Of a stretch of 64,000 bases of DNA, positions 34,011-42,123 are shown piece by piece. Position 1 is the stretch's first letter. The number at the start of each line of letters is the position of its first letter. The position numbers were made by a program, and so were the translations under genes. The notes beneath the pieces were generated by a model. That model did no database searches. It had not been told where the DNA came from and was given only the letters and a program-made list of their open reading frames with translations. This stretch comes from Amylibacter sp. IMCC11727 (GTDB lineage Bacteria > Pseudomonadota > Alphaproteobacteria > Rhodobacterales > Rhodobacteraceae). Where the stretch lies: contig NZ_CP122960.1 of assembly GCF_029854195.1 (NCBI RefSeq), positions 1,804,001-1,868,000 on the forward strand, read 5' to 3'.

Positions 34011-34307
34011 TTAAGCCCAGCCGTCGTTGTCGATCAGTTGTTTGATGCGGTCTTTGTCGTATTCCGCTTCGAGTCGGGCAGCCTCCGCTGCAGCCACCTC
34101 GTTTTGGTCACCGTCCATCGGATACGGGGTCGCTTTGCGCCATTCCGCCAAATAGGCATCGCTGTCTTTCGCGTCAATTTTCATGGCACATCGGTCGATG
34201 GCTTGCTCGAACCGTTCCGCCAATTGCACTTTGGCCCCACGGCGCCCTTTGCCAACGATAACTTGGGCTGGAATATCGCGCCAATAAACGATGGTTACAT
34301 CAGGCAT
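34011..34307 (-). CDS. Virulence-factor family small protein (PF13769-like)
   Basis: A 98-residue protein beginning MPDVTIVYWRDIPAQVIVGKGRRGAK, which matches the small family annotated Virulence_fact. Despite the name it is a common member of C1 and corrinoid clusters in Rhodobacterales (recalled). No catalytic motif is visible. AAGGA lies about 9 nt before the start. It is the first gene of the minus-strand cluster, 27 nt ahead of metF, and carries the shared 16-nt element 32 nt upstream. Confidence 0.85.
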   Translation of the reverse strand: MPDVTIVYWRDIPAQVIVGKGRRGAKVQLAERFEQAIDRCAMKIDAKDSDAYLAEWRKATPYPMDGDQNEVAAAEAARLEAEYDKDRIKQLIDNDGWA

Positions 34308-34338
34308 ACCAGAGAATCCTTATCTGCGTTTCCCTTCC

Positions 34339-34354
34339 CATGTATTTTGTTCAA
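34339..34354 (-). promoter_or_regulatory. Shared 16-nt upstream element, copy 2 (before the virulence-factor-family gene)
   Basis: TTGAACAAAATACATG on the minus strand, 32 nt before the first gene of the C1 cluster, identical in 15 of 16 positions to the copy before the RACo-like gene. It lies in the divergent region with the ppx/gppA gene. Confidence 0.5.
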
Positions 34355-34492
34355 GGCGATTTAAGAAGACCGTTTTCGACTTCGTCAGCCAATTTAGCGA
34401 CACTTCTCGCGTTGCGAACCTTCAAAAAGAACAATCTTGTAAATTCGCTGTTCTGTGCCTACTTTGGAGGGAACAGAATTTGGTGCAAGCTC

Positions 34493-35602
34493 ATGCGAGC
34501 CAATAATAAACATGCGGCCCCAAAAGGCCGACACAAAAACAACAACCGCCAACCCACGGCCACGCCGGATGGGGGGCTTTTTGCTGCGCTGGATTTGGGC
34601 ACAAACAGCTGTCGAATGCTGATTGCACGCCCTATAGGTTCAGAATTCGAAGTGGTGGATGCTTTTTCCAAACCCGTTCATTTGGGCGCTGGATTGGCGG
34701 AGTATGGCACGTTGGCCCCAGCTGCGATCAAACGCACTTTGGGGGCCTTGCGCATTTGCGGTAAAAAGTTGCGCCAACATGGTGTAAAACATTCCCGTCT
34801 TGTCGCAACCGAAGCCTGCCGCCGGGCCCGCAATGGCGACAGTTTCGTGAACCTTGTTAAACGCGAAACGGGCCTGAATCTGGAAATCATTGACCCCGCA
34901 GAAGAGGCACGCCTCGCCGTGGTCAGTTGCGCCCCCCACCTCAAAGACGATTCCGATCAATTGCTGATCGTGGATATTGGCGGCGGCTCCACCGAACTTG
35001 TTTGGCTCGATCTGTCTACTGTTGCCCCAAAAAACCGCGCCCGTGCGATGGTGGAATTGGATTTGAACAAACGGGGCAAAGCAGGGTGCGAAAAATCCGC
35101 CTGTATCATGGATTGGAAATCGGTCCCACTTGGCGTGGCGACGCTCAAAGACATGTTTCACGATGTTGATGACGACTGCGCCAAATTCGCGCTGATGTCG
35201 TGCAGCTTTGAAGAACAGATTGATGAATTTGTTCCCCCAGAAATCGGCGATGGCGCGCGCTGCCAAATCATCGGCACATCGGGCACTGTCACAACCGTGG
35301 CTGCATCCCATTTGGGGCTGGCCCGATACGAACGATGCAAAGTGGACGGCGTGTCCATGTGCAAACAGGAAATCGACCAAGTGGTTGATAAATATCTGTC
35401 AATCGGCCCAGAAGGGCGCAAAAACGCGCCCTGCATCGGATCAGATCGTCATGAATTGATCATGTCAGGCGCCGCAATTTTACAAGCAATCCTGCGCGTC
35501 TGGCCATCGAGCTGCCTGACAGTTGCAGACAGAGGCCTGCGCGAAGGGCTTCTCTATTCACAAATGACCGCCGCTGGCGTTCTTGGCAACAGGCCCAACT
35601 GA
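34493..35602 (+). CDS. Ppx/GppA family phosphatase
   Basis: An exopolyphosphatase or guanosine pentaphosphate phosphatase of the sugar kinase/Hsp70 superfamily. The ATG at 34493 gives 369 residues; the frame is open to 34340, so the start is uncertain. AALDLGTNSCRMLIA is the phosphate-1 motif, ATEACRRARNG and IVDIGGGSTELVW (phosphate-2) follow, and GTSGTVTTVAA is the adenosine-type motif. It lacks the C-terminal HD-like domain of long Ppx. It is followed 2 nt later by rlmE, a conserved pairing in alphaproteobacteria. Confidence 0.9.
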   Translation: MRANNKHAAPKGRHKNNNRQPTATPDGGLFAALDLGTNSCRMLIARPIGSEFEVVDAFSKPVHLGAGLAEYGTLAPAAIKRTLGALRICGKKLRQHGVKHSRLVATEACRRARNGDSFVNLVKRETGLNLEIIDPAEEARLAVVSCAPHLKDDSDQLLIVDIGGGSTELVWLDLSTVAPKNRARAMVELDLNKRGKAGCEKSACIMDWKSVPLGVATLKDMFHDVDDDCAKFALMSCSFEEQIDEFVPPEIGDGARCQIIGTSGTVTTVAASHLGLARYERCKVDGVSMCKQEIDQVVDKYLSIGPEGRKNAPCIGSDRHELIMSGAAILQAILRVWPSSCLTVADRGLREGLLYSQMTAAGVLGNRPN

Positions 35603-35604
35603 CA

Positions 35605-36312
35605 ATGGCAAATGAAAAGAAATCCTCTGGTCGCGGTCAACGCGACCTGCGTGTGCGTGTTAAATCGGCAAAAGGGCGGCGATTGTCCTCAACCCTTTGG
35701 CTCGAACGCCAATTGAACGACCCTTATGTGCAAAAGGCACAAAAAGACGGATATCGGGGCAGGGCGGCCTATAAAATCCTCGAGTTGGATGAAAAATACC
35801 GCTTTCTTGTGCCGGGCGCTCGCGTTGTGGATCTGGGCTGCGCCCCCGGCGGTTGGTGTCAGGTTGCGGTTCCCAAGGTAAATTCATTGGGGGAACGCAA
35901 AGGCAAAAAAGTTGGCACAATCCTCGGTGTTGATTTGCAAGAAGTGGACCCGATTCCTGGGTGTGAACTTCATGTTCTCGACTTCTTGGATGAAGGGGCC
36001 GACGAACAGGTAAAAGAATGGCTCGGTGGCAAAGCGGATGTTGTGATGTCTGATATGGCTGCGGCGTCGTCTGGTCACAAACAAACCGACCACCTGCGTA
36101 TCATGGCGCTTTGCGAAGCAGCCGCCTATTTCGCTTTTGACGTTTTAGAAGAAGGCGGAACCTTTGTGGCCAAAGTCCTTGCAGGTGGGGCCGAGGGTGA
36201 TTTGCAAAAACTGCTGAAACAGAAATTCACCAAAGTCGCGAACGTAAAACCACCCGCCAGCCGATCAGACAGTTCTGAAAAATTTGTCGTGGCAACGGGA
36301 TTTCGCGGATAA
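35605..36312 (+). CDS. rlmE: 23S rRNA (uridine-2'-O)-methyltransferase RlmE
   Basis: SAM-dependent 2'-O-methyltransferase (FtsJ/RrmJ) modifying U2552 in the A loop of 23S rRNA. The 235-residue protein has RAAYKILELDEKYRFL (catalytic Lys), VVDLGCAPGGWCQV (SAM loop), VMSDMAAASSGHKQTDHLR (catalytic Asp) and GGTFVAKVLAGG (second Lys), completing the K-D-K-E tetrad with a C-terminal Glu in SSEKFVV. The N-terminus is basic. It is coupled by 2 nt to the Ppx/GppA gene. Confidence 0.96.
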   Translation: MANEKKSSGRGQRDLRVRVKSAKGRRLSSTLWLERQLNDPYVQKAQKDGYRGRAAYKILELDEKYRFLVPGARVVDLGCAPGGWCQVAVPKVNSLGERKGKKVGTILGVDLQEVDPIPGCELHVLDFLDEGADEQVKEWLGGKADVVMSDMAAASSGHKQTDHLRIMALCEAAAYFAFDVLEEGGTFVAKVLAGGAEGDLQKLLKQKFTKVANVKPPASRSDSSEKFVVATGFRG

Positions 36313-36314
36313 CC

Positions 36315-36794
36315 ATGTCGCGTCGAACACCTGCGCTACTCATCCTTGGGGCCGTTATCGGCCTTCCTATCGTGGCGGTTTGCGTGCTGATGTTTACGCC
36401 TTTGGGTCAACACCTCAAGGATACAATTGGCGAAGACTATGTTGTTGAAACATCTGTCGATCTCCTTGTTGCTGATGGAGGTTTAAACGACGCTTTAACC
36501 ATAACGTATTCTGAACTTAACAGCGAAGAATTACTGTACGACCCCCTTTGGCTGATGGGCGTGACCATTGAAGAGGCAACTGTCACGCACACATACCAAC
36601 ACAAGGCCGATTTTGACGATGTGTCAGATGTTTTCGATGCCAGTTTTGACCGTGACATTGCATGCAACCAAGCGCTGACACGGCGTTTTATGGCTTATGG
36701 CGCCATTTTTGTGGATCGGTATCTTGACCAAAACGGCGCCGAAATCGGTTCGGTAACAACCAAAGCTGAAACCTGCGGCATTGAACTGTTTTAA
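36315..36794 (+). CDS. Single-pass membrane protein of unknown function
   Basis: A 159-residue protein with one N-terminal hydrophobic helix (about residues 8-28, LILGAVIGLPIVAVCVLMF) and a polar, acidic, probably periplasmic domain. Two Cys (DIACNQ and AETCGIE) could form a disulfide. No family was recognised. It begins 2 nt after rlmE and its TAA stop shares TTAA with the convergent desaturase gene. Confidence 0.75.
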   Translation: MSRRTPALLILGAVIGLPIVAVCVLMFTPLGQHLKDTIGEDYVVETSVDLLVADGGLNDALTITYSELNSEELLYDPLWLMGVTIEEATVTHTYQHKADFDDVSDVFDASFDRDIACNQALTRRFMAYGAIFVDRYLDQNGAEIGSVTTKAETCGIELF

Positions 36795-37681
36795 CGCTTC
36801 GTCCCACTAATGTATTCGCTATGAAACTGCACGTAACCATCCGATGTGCTTTGCAGTTGGTCCGAAGCCAAGGAATGCAGTTCTGGCAATTTGTGAAACG
36901 GCACCGCGGGATAGGCGTGATGTTCTGCGTGATAGGGCATGTTCCACGCCAAAAACCGAACAACGCGGTTGGTAAATGTGGTGCGGGTGTTTTCAAACAT
37001 ATTGGCCACAGGCGGGCACAGCCCATGTTCCGCCAGCAAATAAGCCCGCAAAAACGGTTGGCCCAGCGCTACGGGCAGCATCCAGCACCAGAAAATCCAG
37101 CCCCATCCCGTCAGCACCAACAAAACCGCCAATGCGTAAAGTGCAATCATCAAACGGGCTTGCCACATCACCGATGGTTCTGCTCGTTCAGGCAAATATG
37201 GCGCAGCCACATCGCCTTTGGCCTGCCGCCAGATCAGTTTGGCCACATTCGCCCAGTACGGTAAGGCGCTGATATGCCATATATAATCCTGTGTCGTGAT
37301 CGGCTTTGGTGTTTCCAGTTCGGGGTCGTTCAGCGGATCATTGGTATGTTTGTGATGGGCCAAATGGAAGTAGCGGAACCACGTGTTTGGCACGATCACA
37401 AGGATTGAACAAACATGCCCCACCACTGCGTTTAACCGTGCTGCCTGAAACGGCGTGGAATGCACGGTTTCATGCAGCAACGTAAACAAAAACACGATGC
37501 AAATCCCAAGCGGGATCAAGGCCAGTCCCCAAAACGGTGCCCCCACCGCCACATAACAGCCCAGCACAAGGATCCAGCCCCCATGCGCGCTCAGTCGTTT
37601 CAGCCCAGCGCGATCCGATTTTGTGGTTAATTCCGTGCGTACATCTGGGTCTAGGGTTTTTACAAATTCCTTATGATCCAT
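36791..37681 (-). CDS. Fatty acid desaturase family protein
   Basis: A 296-residue membrane di-iron protein with three histidine boxes: HETVH, HLAHHKH and HAEHHAY, and hydrophobic segments between them. This is the FA_desaturase layout (PF00487), which also includes beta-carotene hydroxylases and other oxidases. The start at 37681 overlaps the preceding DUF985 gene by 11 nt; a longer frame is open but unlikely. The substrate is unknown. It is the last gene of the speB / aminotransferase / cupin operon. Confidence 0.9.
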   Translation of the reverse strand: MDHKEFVKTLDPDVRTELTTKSDRAGLKRLSAHGGWILVLGCYVAVGAPFWGLALIPLGICIVFLFTLLHETVHSTPFQAARLNAVVGHVCSILVIVPNTWFRYFHLAHHKHTNDPLNDPELETPKPITTQDYIWHISALPYWANVAKLIWRQAKGDVAAPYLPERAEPSVMWQARLMIALYALAVLLVLTGWGWIFWCWMLPVALGQPFLRAYLLAEHGLCPPVANMFENTRTTFTNRVVRFLAWNMPYHAEHHAYPAVPFHKLPELHSLASDQLQSTSDGYVQFHSEYISGTKR

Positions 37682-38096
37682 CAGTTGGCTCCCAGTTGTC
37701 GGCCGCCAATTCAAAGCGTTCAAATTCAAAACCGGGGGAAACCGTACATCCCACCAATACCCAGCCTTCCACAGGAACGGATTTTTGCCACGCGTTTGGC
37801 GGCACAATCAACTGAGGGCGTTGATTATCCATCAGGTTTGGACCCAAAATTGAAACCTGCGTGTTACCATTTTCGTGAATATGCAATTCCATTGTTGAAC
37901 CCGCATACCAATGCCAGATTTCCGCACTATCGACGCGGTGCCAATGGCTGGTCTGATGGGCTTCCAGCAGGAAATAGATGCTGGTTCCCGCTGCACGGGG
38001 CTTGGTGCCGTCCTGCCACGTTTGTCTATACCAGCCCCCTTCGGGATGGGGCTGCAAATCCAATGTTTTGATGATGTCTTGTGCGGATTGGGTCAT
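37671..38096 (-). CDS. DUF985 cupin family protein
   Basis: A 141-residue cupin of the DUF985 (cupin_5) family: HPEGGWYRQTW near the N-terminus, SIYFLLEAHQTSHWHRVDSAEIWHWYAG in the core and GWVLVGCTVSPGFEFERFEL at the end. The enzymatic role of the family is not established. The start at 38096 overlaps the aminotransferase stop (ATGA) and its end overlaps the desaturase start by 11 nt. Confidence 0.9.
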   Translation of the reverse strand: MTQSAQDIIKTLDLQPHPEGGWYRQTWQDGTKPRAAGTSIYFLLEAHQTSHWHRVDSAEIWHWYAGSTMELHIHENGNTQVSILGPNLMDNQRPQLIVPPNAWQKSVPVEGWVLVGCTVSPGFEFERFELAADNWEPTDGS

Positions 38097-38998
38097 TTGT
38101 AAGTAACTTTCAAATTTAAATCCGTTCGCGTGTGCCAGTCCCAATAGGTCTTGATAATGCGTTCTGTAATGGCGCCCGTCGCGTCATTGCCCAAAATGCG
38201 TTCGTTGACTCGTGTCACGGCCACTGGGCCGCCCGCCGTCGTGGCCGTAAAAACCTCATCCGCCGATAAAAACACGTCTTTTGGAATGTCCCGCGCCTCG
38301 CAGGGAATTCCCAGCTCGGCGCATATCTCCATCACTGTTTTGCGCGTAATCCCTTCGAGCATGCCAGATTTCGGCGTCACAACCGTCCCATCTACCACTG
38401 CGAAAATGTTAAAGCCCGGTCCTTCGGTCACACACCCATCGTGATCCAGCAGAACCGTTGTATCATACCCCGCATCAAGGGCTTGAAACAAAGCCGCAGT
38501 CATATCGCCCCAGTGATAGTTTTTCACCGTTGGATCCACTGAATTGATTGGAATACGCCGCGCATCTTCGGCCAATGAAATATGCGCCCCGCGCTTGGCC
38601 ACATCTTGGGGGATAACCCAAACAAATGGCACGGCCCAAGCATAGAAATGGTTGTTGCACGCGCGTGGATCACGGGTTCCAGCCACAATCGGAGTGCCGC
38701 GCGACGCCACCATCGACACATAAGCCGACGTCAAACCAGATGTGGCCACCATATCAATCAGTGCGGCGCGAATTTCGGCGCGCTCCATGCCAACATCCAT
38801 GCGCAATTTGCCCATAGATGCCATAAAGCGGTCCAAATAATCATCGAGCCGAAAAAAGGCTCCGTCCCAGACATGCACCACATCATAGGTGATATCCGAA
38901 CGGGTCAGCCCCCAATCAAACACCGATATCTTGGCATCTGAAATCGGAATGACCTTAGCATTCATCCATGCCGCACCCGATGTGTAATCGGCGCTCAT
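38093..38998 (-). CDS. Class IV pyridoxal-phosphate aminotransferase
   Basis: A 301-residue fold-type IV aminotransferase (branched-chain or D-amino acid aminotransferase group, or aminodeoxychorismate lyase). Motifs: ISVFDWGLTRSDITYDVVHVWDG, the PLP-binding Lys in VDPTVKNYHWGDMT, and EGPGFNIFAV with TRKTVMEIC. The subgroup and substrate cannot be settled from sequence. It overlaps speB upstream (ATGA) and the DUF985 gene downstream. Confidence 0.85.
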   Translation of the reverse strand: MSADYTSGAAWMNAKVIPISDAKISVFDWGLTRSDITYDVVHVWDGAFFRLDDYLDRFMASMGKLRMDVGMERAEIRAALIDMVATSGLTSAYVSMVASRGTPIVAGTRDPRACNNHFYAWAVPFVWVIPQDVAKRGAHISLAEDARRIPINSVDPTVKNYHWGDMTAALFQALDAGYDTTVLLDHDGCVTEGPGFNIFAVVDGTVVTPKSGMLEGITRKTVMEICAELGIPCEARDIPKDVFLSADEVFTATTAGGPVAVTRVNERILGNDATGAITERIIKTYWDWHTRTDLNLKVTYK

Positions 38999-39954
38999 TT
39001 CTGCGTGCGGGCGTGAAAGATAAACCCGATAAAGTTCAACAACAGCTGCGCCGCCAAAATCGCTGTACCGCCTGTGTGATCATAATCAGGGGCCACTTCC
39101 ACCAGATCAATGCCAACAACCTCGTGGTTTTGCGCCACCAACTGCAACAGTTCCAATACCTCGTAATACAGGAACCCCCCATGGCTCGGCGTACCTGTCC
39201 CTGGGGCAATGCTGGGGCAAAACGCATCAATGTCGATGGTCACATACACCCGCGCCCCTTTGGGGATACGCTTCGCCGCCGCCTCTGTCCCTAATTTGCG
39301 CACCTGACGCACGGACTGAATGTCCGAGCCCATCTCGCGGGCCGCTTCGTACCCTTCTTTTGCGGTGGAACTGACATTGCGAATGCCAAATTGCGACAGC
39401 CCCGTCACGTAATCCTTTTCTGCCGCACGGCGCATTGGGTTGCCGTGCCCAAATCGCACGCCGTGGCGTTCATCGACAAAATCCAAATGCGCATCAATCT
39501 GCAACACGTGAATATCGCCCTGATCGTCAAAGGCATTGATGCAGGGAATATTCACCGAATGATCGCCGCCAATGGTGACGGGCAGGGCCTTTGCTGCCAA
39601 GGCTTTGCGCACCGCAAATTCGATGTTTTTGTGCGAATTGATCGTGTCGGTGTGGATGATATCTGCATCCCCCATATCCACAATGCGGACATCTTCGCCC
39701 AGATAGGTGGCATCATCTTCATGATCATACGCGCCAGCGTGTCCAAATGAAAACAAAGTGGATGCTTCGCGCACGGCCCGAGGACCAAATCGCGCGCCTG
39801 AACGGAATTGCGCCCCAAAATCAAATGGCGCGCCAATAATGGCCACATCTGCATCAATGGCATCCCAATCCGCCACATAGTCCTTTTTGCCAAAGGTTGC
39901 GATGCCCACAAACGGCAGGTTCAACCGCCCACCTTCATAACCATGTCCTGACAT
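38995..39954 (-). CDS. speB: Agmatinase/ureohydrolase family protein
   Basis: A 319-residue ureohydrolase (agmatinase or related guanidino hydrolase) that cleaves urea from agmatine or similar compounds with two manganese ions. Metal ligands lie in VTIGGDHSVNIPC, VLQIDAHLDFVDE and VTIDIDAFCPSIAPGTGTPSHGG. It is the first gene of an operon with a class IV aminotransferase, a DUF985 cupin and a desaturase, all overlapping. Closely related family members hydrolyse guanidinobutyrate or guanidinopropionate, so the exact substrate is uncertain. Confidence 0.88.
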   Translation of the reverse strand: MSGHGYEGGRLNLPFVGIATFGKKDYVADWDAIDADVAIIGAPFDFGAQFRSGARFGPRAVREASTLFSFGHAGAYDHEDDATYLGEDVRIVDMGDADIIHTDTINSHKNIEFAVRKALAAKALPVTIGGDHSVNIPCINAFDDQGDIHVLQIDAHLDFVDERHGVRFGHGNPMRRAAEKDYVTGLSQFGIRNVSSTAKEGYEAAREMGSDIQSVRQVRKLGTEAAAKRIPKGARVYVTIDIDAFCPSIAPGTGTPSHGGFLYYEVLELLQLVAQNHEVVGIDLVEVAPDYDHTGGTAILAAQLLLNFIGFIFHARTQK

Positions 39955-40023
39955 TGCGTTCTCCCGTAAATAATTTGCATTTCATGGATGGCGTAACTGG
40001 ATCAGGACTGCAATAAAAACATC

Positions 40024-40986
40024 ATGGCTACGTTAAAACCATTCTGGCGCCGCACGCCTCCTGCTTTATTCCCGAGCCTTCTGGGCCTGTTCGGGCTGGC
40101 GCTCGCATGGAAAGCAGCAGCATCGGTCTGGAACATACCACCTGCCATTGGATCAAGCATCGGGCTCGTTGCCACGCTGATCCTTTTGGTCACACTGTCG
40201 AGCTATGTGGCCAAACTCTGCATCCGCCCCAAAGTGTTATGGGAAGACCTGCAAATCGGCCCCGCCCGTGGGTCCGTTTCTGCGGGGTCCATGTGTGCAA
40301 TGGCCATGGCGCTGTTTCTGTTGCCGTATACAATCACGGGCGCATTCCTGATCTGGTGGATGGCGGTGGCCCTGCACGCGGTTTATTTCGCCTGTGTGGT
40401 TGTCATCCTCATGCGCCATGAAAACACATTTGATGAAATCACCCCCGTTTTGATGCTGCCCATTGTTGGCGTCTTGGTGGCAACGCTGGCCGCGCCGCGT
40501 TTGGGCTATGACGCTTTTGCGCTGTTGGTGTTGGTTCTGGCCATTCCCATTTCAGCGGTGATCCTGATGATCTCGCTATGGAATGCCCGCACCAAGGGCG
40601 TGCCGCCGCCTCAACGTTCCAGTTACGCGATTTTACTGGCTCCGCCATCCGTAACAGCCATGGGCATTTACGCGCTCAGCGGGGCAGAATATTACATGCC
40701 TGTCTGGGTTGGTGCCTCCCTTGTTGGGTTGGCTTTAATGCCGTTTGTGCGGTGGATGGCGCAGGGGGGGTGGACCCCCGCATGGGGCGCATTTACCTTC
40801 CCGATTTCCGCTTTTGCGGGTGTGCAAATCTATGCCGTCAAAGCGGGTTACGGCTGGGTGGCAGAGGTTATGGCCATCGGGGCACTTGCAGTTGCAACGG
40901 CGTTGGTGCCGTACATTGTATTGCGCACTTACATCAGCTGGTATCAGGGCAAACTCGGCCCCGCCACCAAAGCAGCCGTCGCGTAA
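40024..40986 (+). CDS. TDT family transporter (TehA/SLAC1-like)
   Basis: A 320-residue membrane protein with about ten hydrophobic helices and the pattern of the tellurite-resistance/dicarboxylate (TDT) family, whose members include TehA and plant SLAC1 anion channels. Typical stretches: PPALFPSLLGLFGLALAWKA near the start and FPISAFAGVQIYAV near the end. The substrate (a small anion or dicarboxylate) is unknown. It is divergent from speB and convergent with hpt. Confidence 0.85.
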   Translation: MATLKPFWRRTPPALFPSLLGLFGLALAWKAAASVWNIPPAIGSSIGLVATLILLVTLSSYVAKLCIRPKVLWEDLQIGPARGSVSAGSMCAMAMALFLLPYTITGAFLIWWMAVALHAVYFACVVVILMRHENTFDEITPVLMLPIVGVLVATLAAPRLGYDAFALLVLVLAIPISAVILMISLWNARTKGVPPPQRSSYAILLAPPSVTAMGIYALSGAEYYMPVWVGASLVGLALMPFVRWMAQGGWTPAWGAFTFPISAFAGVQIYAVKAGYGWVAEVMAIGALAVATALVPYIVLRTYISWYQGKLGPATKAAVA

Positions 40987-40995
40987 GCTTTTACC

Positions 40996-41538
40996 TTAAT
41001 CCTCGATAAACCGAACCGCGCCGATGTGATCCAGATTGCGATTGCGCTGCGCGTAATCAATGCCGTAGCCAACCACAAATTCATCGGGAATCTCAAATCC
41101 TGTCCACGTGGCTTTAACGTCCACTTCCCGCCGTGATGGTTTATCCAACAGCGCACAAACCTCCAACCGCGCCGGATTGCGCGATTTAAGCAAACCAATC
41201 ACATGTTTCAGCGTATGGCCGGTATCCACGATATCTTCGACCACCAAAATATCGCGGCCCTCAATCTCGCCGCGCAGGTCCTTTAATATGCGTACTTCGC
41301 GCGACGATTGCATCCCATCGCCATAAGACGATGTTTCCAGAAAATCCACTTCGCACGGCAAATCCAACTCTCGCACCAAGTCGGCGATAAACACAAAACT
41401 GCCTCGCAACAGCCCGACCACGATTAGTTTATTTGTATCCGCAAAATGTGCCGAAATCTCATCAGCTAAGGCTTCGACCCGTGCCGCAATAGATTTTGCC
41501 GAAATCATTTGATCAATGACGTAGTTACTGTGGTCCAT
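40996..41538 (-). CDS. hpt: Hypoxanthine phosphoribosyltransferase
   Basis: Purine salvage enzyme making IMP or GMP from PRPP and hypoxanthine or guanine. The 180-residue protein has the PRPP motif ILVVEDIVDTGHTL, VGLLRGSFVFIADLVREL, VDFLETSSYG and EFVVGYGIDYAQRNRNLDHIG. The start at 41538 (MDHSNYV) is preferred to an upstream extension to 41583. Confidence 0.95.
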   Translation of the reverse strand: MDHSNYVIDQMISAKSIAARVEALADEISAHFADTNKLIVVGLLRGSFVFIADLVRELDLPCEVDFLETSSYGDGMQSSREVRILKDLRGEIEGRDILVVEDIVDTGHTLKHVIGLLKSRNPARLEVCALLDKPSRREVDVKATWTGFEIPDEFVVGYGIDYAQRNRNLDHIGAVRFIED

Positions 41539-41652
41539 CTGGGCGAATCCTTTATTGCGACGCCCCAAAATACCGCCCCGCACGAAATTGTCAGCACCCG
41601 CGACACATAATCTTAGTGACGATCCCGTTTAGCCATTCTAGATAAGGCAGCA

Positions 41653-42114
41653 ATGCCAAAGCACAGTGAAACCCGCCAAATGCCCTACAGCGCGCAACAG
41701 ATGTATGATCTGATTGCCGACGTTGGGAAATACCACGAATTTCTACCGTGGTGCGCGGCCACCCGTATCCGCACAGAATTTGAAAAAGACGGACACAGAG
41801 TGATCGACGCTGATCTGGTGATTTCCTTCAAAGTGTTCCGCGAACGCTTTACCAGCCGTGTTACCCTAAAACCCGAAGACGGTCGAATTGACGTCGAATA
41901 CCTCGATGGGCCTTTCAAATACCTCTACAATCACTGGAAATTCACACCAGTTGATGAAGACACCTGCCAAGTGGATTTTCACGTGGATTTCGAATTTAAG
42001 TCTGCAATCCTGCAAGGTTTAATCGGTATCGTTTTCAACGAAGCCATGCGCCAAATTGTTGGGGCTTTTGAAAAACGAGCCAAGGCGCTTTACGCAAACA
42101 ATCCAACCGTCTAG
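41653..42114 (+). CDS. RatA/COQ10-type START-domain protein
   Basis: A 153-residue polyketide cyclase/START-domain protein (COQ10/RatA family), beginning MPKHSETRQMPYSAQQMYDLIADVGKYHEFLPWC, the conserved N-terminal block. In proteobacteria and mitochondria the family binds ubiquinone or lipids; E. coli RatA inhibits ribosome association. No RatB partner is seen nearby. The next gene begins 9 nt later. Confidence 0.9.
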   Translation: MPKHSETRQMPYSAQQMYDLIADVGKYHEFLPWCAATRIRTEFEKDGHRVIDADLVISFKVFRERFTSRVTLKPEDGRIDVEYLDGPFKYLYNHWKFTPVDEDTCQVDFHVDFEFKSAILQGLIGIVFNEAMRQIVGAFEKRAKALYANNPTV

Positions 42115-42123
42115 CGTTGGGCT

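Noticed and set aside
34640..35380. 246-codon minus-strand frame antisense to the Ppx/GppA gene
   Set aside because: The plus strand encodes conserved phosphatase motifs; the antisense frame is rich in Phe/His/Gln without a family.
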